A stretch of DNA of 64,000 nt from Alistipes sp. (GCA_017547175.1 JAFYQI010000008.1:248001-312000); one strand, 5' to 3'. Counted from the stretch's first letter, positions 54,111-63,132 are shown. The notes: generated by a model from the letters alone, not told the origin. A program made the numbers and translations.

Positions 54111-54794
54111 ATGAAAAAGTATCTAGCATTGATTATTATCACCCTGCTGCTAACGGCCTGCCACGCTGGCGGTGAACAGGGGAAATCAAACATCGAACTG
54201 CAACTCGAACAAATCGGCTTACAGAACGTTGCTGAAGAGATTCCGGGTATTGAGGTATATATGGTATATGCCACACCCTACAACTTCATGGGCAGAGTAC
54301 TCTACGAGGAGCTGGACGAGGCCTATCTCGTACCGGAGGCAATGGAGAAACTCAAGAAAGCAAACGATTTGTTGAGAAAGCAACGAATGGATCTCCATTT
54401 GGTGGTCTATGATGCTGCAAGACCCCGCTCGATCCAGGAGCAGATGTGGAAGGTGGTCGAGAACACCGACCTCGAAGATTTTGTCGCCAATCCGTATAAG
54501 AGCGGTGGTGGCGCACACAACTTTGGCGTAGCCGTGGATGTTACCCTGGTTGATTGCACGGGGCATCCCCTGCCGATGGGCTCCGAATACGACTATTTCG
54601 GCGACCGATCGCGCGTGGATCTCGAGCCGGAATTGGTTGCAACGGGCGAAATCACCCAACGCGAATTGCTCAATCGCCAGCTGTTGCGCGCCATTATGAC
54701 CGAGGCCGGATGGATTGTCGAGCCTTCGGAATGGTGGCATTTCAACGCCATGCCGATCACCGAAGCAAGTCAGCGACTGACTGTCATTCAGTAA
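54111..54794 (+). CDS. VanX/DdpX-like D-Ala-D-Ala dipeptidase lipoprotein
   Basis: A 227-residue M15 metallopeptidase. Residues 1-18 form a lipoprotein signal (LALIIITLLLTACH, lipobox LTAC). The zinc site is complete: GGAHNFGVAVDVTL gives the His and Asp ligands (HxxxxxxD), and EPSEWWHFNA gives the catalytic Glu and the third ligand His (ExxWH). VVYDAARPRSIQEQMW carries the conserved arginine that stabilises the transition state in VanX. The predicted role is cleavage of D-Ala-D-Ala or related dipeptides in the periplasm, as in peptidoglycan recycling. No vanHA or sensor genes are present, so this is not a glycopeptide-resistance cluster. Confidence 0.9.
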   Translation: MKKYLALIIITLLLTACHAGGEQGKSNIELQLEQIGLQNVAEEIPGIEVYMVYATPYNFMGRVLYEELDEAYLVPEAMEKLKKANDLLRKQRMDLHLVVYDAARPRSIQEQMWKVVENTDLEDFVANPYKSGGGAHNFGVAVDVTLVDCTGHPLPMGSEYDYFGDRSRVDLEPELVATGEITQRELLNRQLLRAIMTEAGWIVEPSEWWHFNAMPITEASQRLTVIQ

Positions 54795-54820
54795 GGATTG
54801 ACGTTCAGACGATTATAAAC

Positions 54821-54850
54821 AAAAGGCTGCTCAAGTTGAGCAGCCTTTTT
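54821..54850 (+). terminator. Bidirectional terminator between convergent genes
   Basis: AAAAGGCTGCTCAA pairs with TTGAGCAGCCTTTT with hardly any loop beyond one G, flanked by A and T runs. It serves the dipeptidase on the plus strand and the RlmD-like gene on the minus strand. Confidence 0.93.
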
Positions 54851-54873
54851 AGTGCGAAGTTATATAACGGATA

Positions 54874-56289
54874 CTACTTTGTTCTACGAACAAGTTTCAC
54901 CACATTCTCCACATGGTGCGTGTGGGGGAACATATCCACCGGTTGTACAGCAACCACCTCGTAATCAGCATCAAGAATGGCTAAATCACGCGCCTGCGTA
55001 GCGGGATTACAGCTCACATAGACAATACGATCGGGAGCAGCGCGGAGAATCACCTCCAAAACCGGTTCATCGACACCGGCACGCGGCGGATCGAGGATAA
55101 TCACCTCGGGATGACCATTCTCGGCTACAAAACGATCGCTCAAGACATTTTTCATATCACCGGCATAGAAGACCGTATTGTCGATGCTGTTCAAAGCCGA
55201 ATTCACTTTGGCATCTTCAATTGCATCAGCCACATACTCGATACCCACCACCTTCTTACAACGACGCGCGCAGAAGTTGGCAATCGTACCCGTACCCGTG
55301 TAGAGGTCGTAGAGCGTATCTTCGGGCTTCAAATCAGCAAACTCGCGAGCCACCTTGTAGAGTTCATAGGCCTGCTTCGAGTTAGTCTGATAGAAGCTCT
55401 TCGGGCCCACCTTGAAGTGCAGACCTTCCATCTCCTCCAAAATATGATCCTTACCGTGGTAGCAGACATGCTCCAAGTCGCCCGTCGAGTCGTTCCACTT
55501 CGTATTCACGACGTAGAAGAGCGACGTAATGGCAGGGAACTCGGCCACCAAATGATCGAGCAACGCCCTGATCTTCTCCATATCGGCCTCGCCAAAGACC
55601 ACGATGACCATTACCTCACCCGTCGAGGCGGTGCGAATCGTGATGTTACGCATCAGACCCGTATGCTCACGCGCATTGTGGAAGGTGTAACCATGATCGA
55701 GGCAAAACTGCTTCACGGTCGTGCGTATCGGATTCGAGGGGTCGCCCTGCAGATGGCAGTGATCGATATCGAGCACCTTGTCAAACATGCCCGGGATATG
55801 GAATCCGAGGGCCGGCGAGGCCTCCAGATCGGCACCCGAAGCCACCTCCTCGAAGGTCAGCCAACGACGATCGGCAAAGGTAAACTCCAGCTTATTGCGG
55901 TAATAGCGCGTCTCGGCCGAGGCAAGGCAAGAACGAATTTCGGGCAGGGCCACCTTACCGATGCGCGTGAGCTGATCGCTCACCTGCTCAGTTTTGAAGC
56001 GCAGCTGCTCCTCGTAGGGCAGGTTCTGCCACTTGCAACCGCCACACACGCCGAAGTGGGCGCAGAAGGGCTCGGAGCGCAGCGGCGAACGCTTCACATA
56101 GCGCACCACATAGCCCTCCATAAAACGACGACGCTTTTGGCGAATCTGCACATCCACCACATCGCCCGGAACGGTCATCGGGACAAAGACCACCTGCTCG
56201 TTCCAACGACCCATTGCCTTGCCTTCGGCGGCCAGGGTCGTAATCTCCAAACCCTCTAAAAGAGGGTAGTTGTTTTTCTTTCGTGCCAT
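54874..56289 (-). CDS. rlmD: 23S rRNA (uracil-5-)-methyltransferase, RlmD/TrmA family
   Basis: A 471-residue RNA m5U methyltransferase. The N-terminal TRAM-like domain (VVFVPMTVPGDVVDVQIRQK) precedes a CX5CX2C iron-sulfur motif (FCAHFGVCGGCKW). The SAM-binding motif LYDLYTGTGTIANFCA and the C-terminal catalytic motif YVSCNPATQARDLAIL (nucleophile Cys) complete the active site. The Fe-S motif favours RlmD/RlmC over TrmA; the precise uridine is not certain. The frame is open far upstream to 56460, but that part overlaps the divergent gene, so I chose the ATG at 56289. Confidence 0.9.
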   Translation of the reverse strand: MARKKNNYPLLEGLEITTLAAEGKAMGRWNEQVVFVPMTVPGDVVDVQIRQKRRRFMEGYVVRYVKRSPLRSEPFCAHFGVCGGCKWQNLPYEEQLRFKTEQVSDQLTRIGKVALPEIRSCLASAETRYYRNKLEFTFADRRWLTFEEVASGADLEASPALGFHIPGMFDKVLDIDHCHLQGDPSNPIRTTVKQFCLDHGYTFHNAREHTGLMRNITIRTASTGEVMVIVVFGEADMEKIRALLDHLVAEFPAITSLFYVVNTKWNDSTGDLEHVCYHGKDHILEEMEGLHFKVGPKSFYQTNSKQAYELYKVAREFADLKPEDTLYDLYTGTGTIANFCARRCKKVVGIEYVADAIEDAKVNSALNSIDNTVFYAGDMKNVLSDRFVAENGHPEVIILDPPRAGVDEPVLEVILRAAPDRIVYVSCNPATQARDLAILDADYEVVAVQPVDMFPHTHHVENVVKLVRRTK

Positions 56290-56297
56290 AAGTGGTG

Positions 56298-56330
56298 CAA
56301 AGATAGTAAAATTTGTTATCTTTGTGCAAA
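56298..56330 (-). promoter_or_regulatory. Promoter of the rlmD-like gene, overlapping the divergent promoter
   Basis: On the minus strand: TTTG (56330-56327), 21 bases, TATCTTTG (56305-56298), nine bases before the ATG at 56289. Confidence 0.6.
56317..56324 (+). promoter_or_regulatory. -7 element of the MBL-fold hydrolase gene
   Basis: TATCTTTG lies 17 bases before the ATG at 56342 and falls between the -33 and -7 elements of the opposite promoter. No TTTG at -33. Confidence 0.6.
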
Positions 56331-56341
56331 ATATACACGCT

Positions 56342-57010
56342 ATGAAAGTTGCAACGCTTATCTTTAACCCCATCGGGGAGAATACATACGTCCTTTGGGA
56401 CGACAGCAACGAGTGCGCCATCATCGATTGCGGTGCCTCGACACCTGCCGAGCAGGCCACGCTCGATAACTTTATCGCCGAGCATCAGCTCAAGCCCGTT
56501 GTGGCGGTCAATACGCACGGTCACTTCGACCACGTGCTGGGCGTAAACCACCTCAAACGTTGCTATAACATCCCCTTCGCCTGCTCGACGAAGGATCAAT
56601 ATCTGCTCGACAGCGCAGCCGCCGCAGGCAACGTCTACGGCATCCCGACCTCGGACATGCCCTCGATCGATATTGATCTGGCAACCACCGTGGAGGTCTA
56701 CTTCGGCCACACGACCCTCCGCGTCATTCCCACCCCGGGCCATACGCCGGGCGGCGTGACGCTCCTCAACGCCGAGGAGCAGGTGGCCTTCACGGGCGAC
56801 ACGCTCTTCCGCGAGTCGATCGGTCGTACCGACCTTGAGGGTGGCGACTACCCCACCCTAATGCGTTCGATCCTCGGTGCACTGCTCCCGCTGGGTGATG
56901 CGATGAAGATCTTCCCCGGCCATGCCGAATCGTCGACCATCGGCCACGAGTCGATGTACAACCCCTTTGTCGTGGAGGCTTTGCAGGAGCAGATTAACTA
57001 CAAGAACTAA
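56342..57010 (+). CDS. MBL-fold metallohydrolase (glyoxalase II-like)
   Basis: A 222-residue metallo-beta-lactamase-fold hydrolase. The zinc-binding motif is [12 protein letters not shown], followed by the usual ligands in [27 protein letters not shown] and FPGHAESS. The short length, without the C-terminal substrate domain of hydroxyacylglutathione hydrolase, fits the broad YcbL-like group acting on thioesters or small molecules. I chose the ATG at 56342 because it begins the conserved strand; the frame is open 24 codons more. trmD follows 5 bases after the stop. Confidence 0.91.
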   Translation: MKVATLIFNPIGENTYVLWDDSNECAIIDCGASTPAEQATLDNFIAEHQLKPVVAVNTHGHFDHVLGVNHLKRCYNIPFACSTKDQYLLDSAAAAGNVYGIPTSDMPSIDIDLATTVEVYFGHTTLRVIPTPGHTPGGVTLLNAEEQVAFTGDTLFRESIGRTDLEGGDYPTLMRSILGALLPLGDAMKIFPGHAESSTIGHESMYNPFVVEALQEQINYKN

Positions 57011-57015
57011 CCGCC

Positions 57016-57696
57016 ATGCGTATCGATATTATCTCCTCGGTGCCCGATTTGATGGCATCACCGCTCAACGAGTCGATCTTAAAGCGTGCCCAAGAGAAGG
57101 GCATGGTCGAGATTGTGGTGCACAACCTCCACGATTGGGCCCACGACAAGCGCAAGACAACCGACGACTACCCCTTCGGAGGCGAAGCGGGCATGGTGAT
57201 GAAGTGCGAGCCGGTCTTCGAGCTGATCGAACACCTGCAGTCGGAGCGCCACTACGACGAGATCATCTACACCTCGCCCGATGGTGTCCGCTACGACCAG
57301 CACGAGGCCAACCGTCTCTCGATGTTGGAAAACATCATCATCCTCTGCGGCCACTATAAAGGCATCGACCACCGCATCCGCGAGCATCTCATCACGCGCG
57401 AAATCTCGATCGGCGACTATGTGCTGACGGGTGGCGAGCTGGCCGCATGCATCATCACCGACTCGGTCGTGAGATTGATCCCCGGAGCCATTGGCGACGA
57501 GTCGTCGGCCCTCACAGATTGCTTCCAGGATGACCTGTTGGCTCCGCCCGTCTATACCCGTCCGGCCGAATTCCGCGGCTGGCGTGTACCCGATGTGCTG
57601 CTCTCGGGCAACTTTGCCGAGATCGCCAAATGGCAGGAGGAGATGGCCTACGAGCGCACGAAAGCGTTGCGCCCCGACCTGCTCGGTGAGGAGTAA
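57016..57696 (+). CDS. trmD: tRNA (guanine-N1)-methyltransferase
   Basis: A 226-residue SPOUT methyltransferase that makes m1G37 in tRNAs to prevent frameshifting. The trefoil-knot region is seen in [18 protein letters not shown] and [19 protein letters not shown], and [20 protein letters not shown] is the N-terminal hallmark. The length is standard. In many bacteria trmD lies with rpsP, rimM and rplS; here it lies alone between the MBL hydrolase and lpxB. Confidence 0.96.
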   Translation: MRIDIISSVPDLMASPLNESILKRAQEKGMVEIVVHNLHDWAHDKRKTTDDYPFGGEAGMVMKCEPVFELIEHLQSERHYDEIIYTSPDGVRYDQHEANRLSMLENIIILCGHYKGIDHRIREHLITREISIGDYVLTGGELAACIITDSVVRLIPGAIGDESSALTDCFQDDLLAPPVYTRPAEFRGWRVPDVLLSGNFAEIAKWQEEMAYERTKALRPDLLGEE

Positions 57697-57712
57697 AAGT
57701 TGAGAGGTGGAA

Positions 57713-57735
57713 CCCGCGAGGGTAGCACAAAACAA
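57713..57735. repeat. Short partial copy of the dispersed intergenic repeat
   Basis: ACCCGCGAGGGTAGCACAAA directly follows trmD and matches the motif CCGCxAGGGxAGCACxAAA found again at 57848-57868 and 59033-59053. Confidence 0.55.
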
Positions 57736-57762
57736 GATAACCCCACGACAATCCGGAACGCC

Positions 57763-57889
57763 CGTTTTTGATTTTAGGCGAGCAGATTTGGGGTTTCGTG
57801 AAGTAGGGCGCGGATGGGACATACCGAGCGTATTTCCCATTCGAAGTCCGCGAGGGAAGCACAAAATATGCCGCATAAAATCGAAAAAC
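57763..57889. repeat. Inverted-repeat element (copy A) between trmD and lpxB
   Basis: About 127 bases bounded by imperfect terminal inverted repeats: GTTTTTGATTTTAGGCG on the left and its approximate reverse complement CGCATAAAATCGAAAAAC on the right. In the centre a nearly perfect hairpin pairs ATGGGACATAC (57814-57824) with GTATTTCCCAT (57830-57840). No coding potential was seen. A second element with the same layout is at 63233-63348. Confidence 0.75.
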
Positions 57890-57890
57890 A

Positions 57891-59024
57891 ATGAAATACT
57901 ATCTGATAGTAGGAGAACCTTCGGGCGATCTGCACGGATCGAAACTGATTGAAGGGCTGAAGAGAGCCGACTCGGAGGCAGCGTTCCGCTTCTGGGGAGG
58001 TGATTTGATGGCAAAAGCGGGCGGAGAAGCCAACTTGGCCAAGCACTACCGCGAGACCTCGTTTTTCGGTTTCATGAATGTGCTGAAGAACCTCGGCACA
58101 ATCCGTAAGCAGTTTGGCGAGTGCCAGGCAGATGTCAAGGCCTTCCAACCCGACGTACTGATTCTGATTGATTACCCGGGTTTCAACCTCAAGATGGCCA
58201 AGTGGGCCAAAGAGGCGGGGATCAAGGTCTTCTATTATATTGCCCCCAAGGCTTGGGCGTGGAAGGAGCACCGTGTGAAGCAGATCAAAAAGTATATCGA
58301 TCGACTCTACACCATCTTTCCCTTTGAAACGGCGTGGTTCGGAAAATTCGGCATCGAGCCTACCTTCTGCGGGAACCCTCTCTCGGACGATATTGAGGCA
58401 CGCCGCAAAGGATTTATCTCGCGCGAGGAATTTGCCCGCAAGAATAATCTCGACGAGCGTCCGATTATCGCCCTGGTGGCCGGCAGTCGCGTGAACGAGA
58501 TTAAGGAAAACCTGCCCGACATGGTAGCGCTGTCGAAACGCATCCCCGAGTATCAATTTATCGTGACGGCTGTACCGTGGCTCAACCGTTCGCTCTACGA
58601 AAATCTGTTGCAAGGATCGGACGTGCGCTACCTGTGCGATCAGACCCAGCAGACGCTGGCTGTAAGTGATGCGGCTATTGTCACCTCGGGTACGGCAACC
58701 CTCGAGACGGCCCTGATGGGGATTCCCGAGATGGTCCTCTACCACATCCCGAAGCTCTACGAGGTGTTGCGTCCGCTGGTGCTGAAGATCCCCTTCGTCT
58801 CGCTCGTGAACATCAACCTGGAGCGTGAGGCAGTTAAGGAGATTGTTTGCCATAAGATCGACATGGAGGCTGCCGAACGCGAATTGCGTGCCATCCTGCC
58901 CGGTGGCGAAAAGCGTCCAAAGATGCTCGACGACTTCGCCGAGTTGCAACAAATCATCGGCGGTGCAGGCGCCAGTGACCGCTTTGCCGAGGCAATGGTA
59001 AAAGAGTTGAAAGTTAAAAGTTGA
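57891..59024 (+). CDS. lpxB: Lipid-A-disaccharide synthase
   Basis: A 377-residue GT19 glycosyltransferase that joins UDP-diacylglucosamine and lipid X in lipid A synthesis at the inner membrane. The N-terminal YYLIVGEPSGDLHGSKLIEG is diagnostic; DVLILIDYPGFNLKMAKWAK, YYIAPKAWAWKEHRVKQIKK and TSGTATLETALMGIPEMVLY are also conserved. The length is normal. It is preceded directly by the end of repeat copy A and followed by a related half copy. Confidence 0.96.
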   Translation: MKYYLIVGEPSGDLHGSKLIEGLKRADSEAAFRFWGGDLMAKAGGEANLAKHYRETSFFGFMNVLKNLGTIRKQFGECQADVKAFQPDVLILIDYPGFNLKMAKWAKEAGIKVFYYIAPKAWAWKEHRVKQIKKYIDRLYTIFPFETAWFGKFGIEPTFCGNPLSDDIEARRKGFISREEFARKNNLDERPIIALVAGSRVNEIKENLPDMVALSKRIPEYQFIVTAVPWLNRSLYENLLQGSDVRYLCDQTQQTLAVSDAAIVTSGTATLETALMGIPEMVLYHIPKLYEVLRPLVLKIPFVSLVNINLEREAVKEIVCHKIDMEAAERELRAILPGGEKRPKMLDDFAELQQIIGGAGASDRFAEAMVKELKVKS

Positions 59025-59032
59025 TAGTGTAA

Positions 59033-59075
59033 CCCGCAAGGGAAGCACGAAACACGCCACATAAAATCGAAAAAA
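59033..59075. repeat. Half copy of the dispersed repeat after lpxB
   Basis: CCGCAAGGGAAGCACGAAAC followed by CACATAAAATCGAAAAAA repeats the right half of copy A (57848-57889) with only a few differences. The left half and central hairpin are absent. Confidence 0.7.
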
Positions 59076-59084
59076 CCAAAAACA

Positions 59085-59714
59085 ATGAAGATAATCTGCA
59101 TCGGAAGAAACTACAACGACCATATCCAGGAAAAGGATCTCGGAGGAGGCGGCAAGCGCCCGGATGAGCCGTTGTTCTTTATGAAGCCCGACACGGCGAT
59201 GTTGCGCAACAACGATCCGTTCTACATCCCCTCGCTCTCAAATGAGATTCACTACGAGTGCGAGCTGGTGGTGAAGATCAACCGCGTGGGTCGCTGCATC
59301 GAGGAGCGCTTTGCCCACCGCTACTACGACGAGGTGGGTCTGGGTATCGACTTCACGGCCCGCGACCTACAACGCAAGGCGATCGCGGAGGGCCTTCCGT
59401 GGGAGTGTTGCAAGTCGTTCGACTACTCGGCAGCCCTCTCGCCCCAATTCATCCCCCTGTCGGAGTTGGGCGGCGATGTGCAGGGGCTGAATTTCGAGCT
59501 AGAGCTCAACGGTGAGAAGCGCCAAATCGGCAATACCGCCGAGATGCTTTGGACGGTGGATCAGCTCATCGCCCACGTTTCGAAGTTTGTGATGCTGCGT
59601 ATGGGCGACCTGCTCTTCACAGGTACGCCGGCGGGTGTCGGCAAGGTCTCGGCGGGCGATAACCTGCGTGCCTCGCTCTGTGGTCACGAATTGTTGAACT
59701 TTGATATTCGCTAA
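59085..59714 (+). CDS. Fumarylacetoacetate hydrolase family protein
   Basis: A 209-residue FAH-fold protein (FAHD1/YcgM size). The metal ligands are in HYECELVVKINRVG (ExE) and GLGIDFTARDLQ (Asp); PDEPLFFMKPDTAML and LLFTGTPAGVGKVS are also conserved. Relatives include acylpyruvate hydrolases and oxaloacetate decarboxylases, so it probably acts on a small dicarbonyl acid. The sequence does not allow a choice. The following gene maf starts 3 bases after the stop. Confidence 0.9.
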   Translation: MKIICIGRNYNDHIQEKDLGGGGKRPDEPLFFMKPDTAMLRNNDPFYIPSLSNEIHYECELVVKINRVGRCIEERFAHRYYDEVGLGIDFTARDLQRKAIAEGLPWECCKSFDYSAALSPQFIPLSELGGDVQGLNFELELNGEKRQIGNTAEMLWTVDQLIAHVSKFVMLRMGDLLFTGTPAGVGKVSAGDNLRASLCGHELLNFDIR

Positions 59715-59717
59715 CCG

Positions 59718-60314
59718 ATGCTCTTACACAAAAAATTGGCATCCTATCGGCTGTTGCTCGCCTCGCAGTCGCCCCGTCGTCGGGAGCTGATTGCCGGTTC
59801 GGGCATTCCATTCACGCTCACGACGAAATACGATTGCGACGAGTGCTACCCCGCAACCTTAGCGGCCGAGGAGGTTCCGGCCTACCTTTCGCGCCTGAAG
59901 AGCGAGGCCTATCCCGAAACGTTGAGCACGGAGGATATCCTGCTGACGGCCGACACGGTGGTGATCCTTGAGGGCGAGGTGCTCGGCAAGCCGAAAGACC
60001 GCGCCGACGCCCTCCAGATGATCGCCCGCCTAGCAGGCAATCGCCACACGGTTATCACAGGTGTCACGTTGCGCTCAGCCACCCGCAGCCACACTTTCTC
60101 GACGGCAAGCGACGTCTGGTTCCGCCCTCTTAGCGAGGAGGAGATCGCCTACTACGTCGATACCTACCGTCCCTTCGACAAGGCCGGCTCGTACGGCATT
60201 CAGGAGTGGATTGGCTATGTGGGTATCGAGCGCATCGACGGCTCGTTCTACAACGTGATGGGCCTCCCGATCCAGCGTCTCTACGTCGAATTGGAGAAAT
60301 TTATAAACGATTAA
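59718..60314 (+). CDS. maf: Maf-family nucleotide pyrophosphatase
   Basis: A 198-residue Maf/YhdE-type pyrophosphatase that hydrolyses non-canonical or modified NTPs, typically dTTP/UTP or methylated forms, for house-cleaning. The hallmark LLASQSPRRRELI lies at about residues 13-25, followed by ILLTADTVVILEGEVLGKP and DKAGSYGIQEWIGYVGIERI. The length is standard. It is followed 3 bases later by the AT-rich unknown gene. Confidence 0.94.
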   Translation: MLLHKKLASYRLLLASQSPRRRELIAGSGIPFTLTTKYDCDECYPATLAAEEVPAYLSRLKSEAYPETLSTEDILLTADTVVILEGEVLGKPKDRADALQMIARLAGNRHTVITGVTLRSATRSHTFSTASDVWFRPLSEEEIAYYVDTYRPFDKAGSYGIQEWIGYVGIERIDGSFYNVMGLPIQRLYVELEKFIND

Positions 60315-60317
60315 AGC

Positions 60318-61049
60318 ATGAAACGATTGGTTCTCCTCCTTGTTCTATGTTCGGTCTTACCTCGCGCAGTTGCGCAAGACCGTCTTAAACCTCACCAAGG
60401 CTTTGTTCGAGGTGCGATGCCAATCAGCCATAGTGCTTGCTTCACGGATGGAGATGAGCCACTTTTATATTTTGAGGAACATCTTGAATTTGATGGATTG
60501 CATCAATTATGGCTCCTCTCGATTGATAATAAATACTACTTAATTGCCGGAGATAATATTAATTGGATTCTTGAAGGGTACGGGGAGACTGCCAAAATGA
60601 AAATCTCCAAAAAACAGGCTAGAGAACTCATTACGTTATTTAAATACGCTTTGCTCTCTCGCGGTAATCCCGAAACCGACGAACGAGGGTATGTGCTGAT
60701 TCGCAATGAAGACCGCACCAAAACGTATATTAAACCACACTTCGTCATGTCTATGGACACTTCATTCTATGCTTGGGATGGGTTTCAGGGCTATATACCA
60801 CCATACGAAGCCTATAACGGCTACACATCGCGACTTCGAGGTATTGCCGCCTACTATTGGTCGTTCACAATGAAAGAAAATCCTAAATATAAATATAATA
60901 GAAAAAACAAATTCAGTGTAAAATATAAATATAATCAAGACCTCAAAAAAAGGATTCAACGCCTAACTGATGATTACCGCTACCTTCTTCGGGAAGATTT
61001 AGCGACCGGAAAAGACTGCGCATTACTCGACTTAATTTTTAGCGAATAA
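60318..61049 (+). CDS. Exported protein of unknown function, AT-rich outlier
   Basis: A 243-residue protein I do not recognise. It has a signal peptide (RLVLLLVLCSVLPRAVAQ), then mixed alpha/beta-looking sequence with many aromatic residues (GLHQLWLLSIDNKYYLIAGD, then DTSFYAWDGFQGYIPPYEAY). Near the C-terminus two short Lys/Tyr/Asn-rich segments repeat (KYKYNRKNK and KYKYNQD). The base composition is clearly more AT-rich than the neighbours on both sides, and codons such as AAT, AAA and TAT dominate, which suggests recent acquisition or relaxed constraint. It starts 3 bases after maf and ends 5 bases before the S46 peptidase. Confidence 0.75.
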   Translation: MKRLVLLLVLCSVLPRAVAQDRLKPHQGFVRGAMPISHSACFTDGDEPLLYFEEHLEFDGLHQLWLLSIDNKYYLIAGDNINWILEGYGETAKMKISKKQARELITLFKYALLSRGNPETDERGYVLIRNEDRTKTYIKPHFVMSMDTSFYAWDGFQGYIPPYEAYNGYTSRLRGIAAYYWSFTMKENPKYKYNRKNKFSVKYKYNQDLKKRIQRLTDDYRYLLREDLATGKDCALLDLIFSE

Positions 61050-61054
61050 ATACC

Positions 61055-63097
61055 ATGAAGAAACTTTTACTCTCACTCTTTACGACCCTTATGCTGTTGC
61101 CCGCCATGGCCGATGAGGGTATGTGGTTGCCGAGCCTTATCTCGTCGCGCATAAAGGATATGCGTTCGAAGGGCTTCAAGCTCACCACCGAGGATATTTA
61201 CAGCATCAACAAGGCCTCGATGAAGGATGCCGTGGTGCTCTTTGGCGGTTTCTGCACGGGCGAGATCATCTCCGAGGAGGGTCTCGTGCTGACGAACCAC
61301 CACTGTGGCTACGATGCCATTCAGAGCCACTCGGCCGTTGAGCACGACTACCTCACGAACGGCTTCTGGGCGCGCAACCGCCAGGAGGAGCTTCCGAATG
61401 AGGGGCTGTGGGTGCGTATTCTGGTGCGCATGGAGGAGGTCACGGATCGCCTTGCTGCCGGTGCTACGCGCGAGGAGCTGATCGCCGAGGCTGTGAAGGA
61501 GGGAAAGAACTACCGCGCCACCATCGAGCAGATGTACTACGGCAACCAGCAGTTTCTCTTCCTCTACCAGCAGTTTGACGACGTACGTCTGGTGGGTGCA
61601 CCCCCCTCGTCGATCGGTAAGTTTGGTGGCGATACGGATAACTGGATCTGGCCGCGCCACACAGGTGACTTCTCACTCTTCCGCATCTATGCCGACAAGG
61701 ACAACGAGCCGGCCGCCTACTCCGCAGAGAATGTCCCCTACCGCCCCAAGCGACACTTTACGGTCTCGACCCAGGGCATCGGCGAGGGTGACTTCACGAT
61801 GATCTACGGCTTCCCGGGCAACACGCAGCAGTACATCACCTCGGATGCCGTGAAGTATGTACAGCACCGCTCCGACCCGATGAAGATCGACCTACGCACG
61901 CGCCGTCTTGAGATCATCGGCAAGGCCCAGGAGGCCGACCCGAAGGTGCGCATCCAGTATGCCTCGAAGCACGCCTCGATTGCCAACGCTTGGAAGAAGT
62001 GGCAGGGCGAGGTGATGGGGCTGGAACGCCTGAAGACGATCGAGGAGAAGGAGGCTTACGAGGCTCGTTTCCGCGCCTGGGCTGCCGACAAGGCAGAATA
62101 TGCCCACCTGCTCGACTCACTGGAGGCTGCCTATGCCACGACGGCCGATTGGTACTACATGAATGAGCTCAAGAACGAGACCATCGGCACCATCGAGCTG
62201 TGGAAGGGAGCTTTCATGCGCCTTTCGGCCTTGCAGTCCGACTACAAGCAGATTACCCCGGCTCAAATCGAGACCTTCTATAAAGATTACGACGCCGAGG
62301 TGGATAAACAGTTGACCGTCGCTGTGTTGAAGGGTTTTGAGGAGTATTGCCTCGAGGGTGCTTATCCGGCCAAGTTGAAGGCCTTAATCGAGAAGCATGG
62401 CGGCGTGGAGAGCTATGTGGAGTACCTCTACCGTGAGAGTCATGCCACCTCGCTCGAGAAGGGCTTGGAGACCAATGAGGAGCAGTGGAAGAGCGACCCG
62501 GCCATTGAGCTATACCTCATCATCAAGCCCGAGATGTGCCGCATCCCCCGCAACCTGAGCAATGTGGCTGCCATCGAGAAGTGGTTCCGCCCCTACCTCA
62601 AGGCCCTCATGGAGTTTGACACGAAGCGACCCTTCTTCCCCGATGCCAACATGACCCTGCGCGTGGCTTATGGCGCAGTGGCCGGTTACGAGTATGCCGA
62701 TGGCGAATACCACATTCCTCATACGACCCTCGACGGCATCATCGCCAAGGATAACCCCGCCATCTACGACTACGATATTCCGCAGTCGCTGCGCGAGGTC
62801 TACGCTACGAAAGATTATGGCCGTTGGGCGGTGGAGGTGAATGGCAAGCGCACCGTTCCGGTTTGCATCCTGGCCACGAACCATACGACGGGCGGCAACT
62901 CGGGTTCGCCGATTCTCAACGCACGCGGTGAGCTCGTGGGTCTGAACTTCGACCGCACGTGGCGCTCGACGATGAGCGACATCGCCTTCGACCCCACCAT
63001 CTGCCGCAACATCGGCGTCGATATCCGCTATGTGCTGTTCGTGGTCGAGAAGATCGGTAGTGCCGGCTACCTGATCGACGAGATGACGCTGAAATAA
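61055..63097 (+). CDS. S46-family dipeptidyl-peptidase, predicted Asp/Glu-specific (DPP11-like)
   Basis: A 680-residue exported serine dipeptidyl-peptidase of the DPP7/DPP11 family, restricted mostly to Bacteroidota and some Proteobacteria. The signal peptide covers about residues 1-19. The catalytic His is in LVLTNHHCGYDAIQSHS and the nucleophile Ser616 in TGGNSGSPILNARGELVG. In the Porphyromonas enzymes the residue 18 places after the serine sets the P1 preference: Gly in DPP7 (broad hydrophobic) and Arg in DPP11 (Asp/Glu). Here it is Arg634 (NFDRTW). DPP11 supports growth on peptides by removing acidic dipeptides in the periplasm. It is slightly shorter than the Porphyromonas protein. Confidence 0.92.
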   Translation: MKKLLLSLFTTLMLLPAMADEGMWLPSLISSRIKDMRSKGFKLTTEDIYSINKASMKDAVVLFGGFCTGEIISEEGLVLTNHHCGYDAIQSHSAVEHDYLTNGFWARNRQEELPNEGLWVRILVRMEEVTDRLAAGATREELIAEAVKEGKNYRATIEQMYYGNQQFLFLYQQFDDVRLVGAPPSSIGKFGGDTDNWIWPRHTGDFSLFRIYADKDNEPAAYSAENVPYRPKRHFTVSTQGIGEGDFTMIYGFPGNTQQYITSDAVKYVQHRSDPMKIDLRTRRLEIIGKAQEADPKVRIQYASKHASIANAWKKWQGEVMGLERLKTIEEKEAYEARFRAWAADKAEYAHLLDSLEAAYATTADWYYMNELKNETIGTIELWKGAFMRLSALQSDYKQITPAQIETFYKDYDAEVDKQLTVAVLKGFEEYCLEGAYPAKLKALIEKHGGVESYVEYLYRESHATSLEKGLETNEEQWKSDPAIELYLIIKPEMCRIPRNLSNVAAIEKWFRPYLKALMEFDTKRPFFPDANMTLRVAYGAVAGYEYADGEYHIPHTTLDGIIAKDNPAIYDYDIPQSLREVYATKDYGRWAVEVNGKRTVPVCILATNHTTGGNSGSPILNARGELVGLNFDRTWRSTMSDIAFDPTICRNIGVDIRYVLFVVEKIGSAGYLIDEMTLK

Positions 63098-63132
63098 AGA
63101 TTAAAGAGATTAAGGAAATTAAGGGGATTAAG
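63097..63132. repeat. Four imperfect tandem 9-mers
   Basis: Successive units AGATTAAAG, AGATTAAGG, AAATTAAGG and GGATTAAGG directly follow the S46 stop. The last unit forms part of the terminator stem. Confidence 0.65.

Noticed and set aside
54111..54794. VanX-like protein as a vancomycin-resistance gene
   Set aside because: No vanH, vanA or regulatory genes are present, and it is a lipoprotein, unlike cytoplasmic VanX.
55111..56259. A 382-codon open frame on the plus strand opposite the rlmD-like gene
   Set aside because: Antisense shadow with no start signal or family match.
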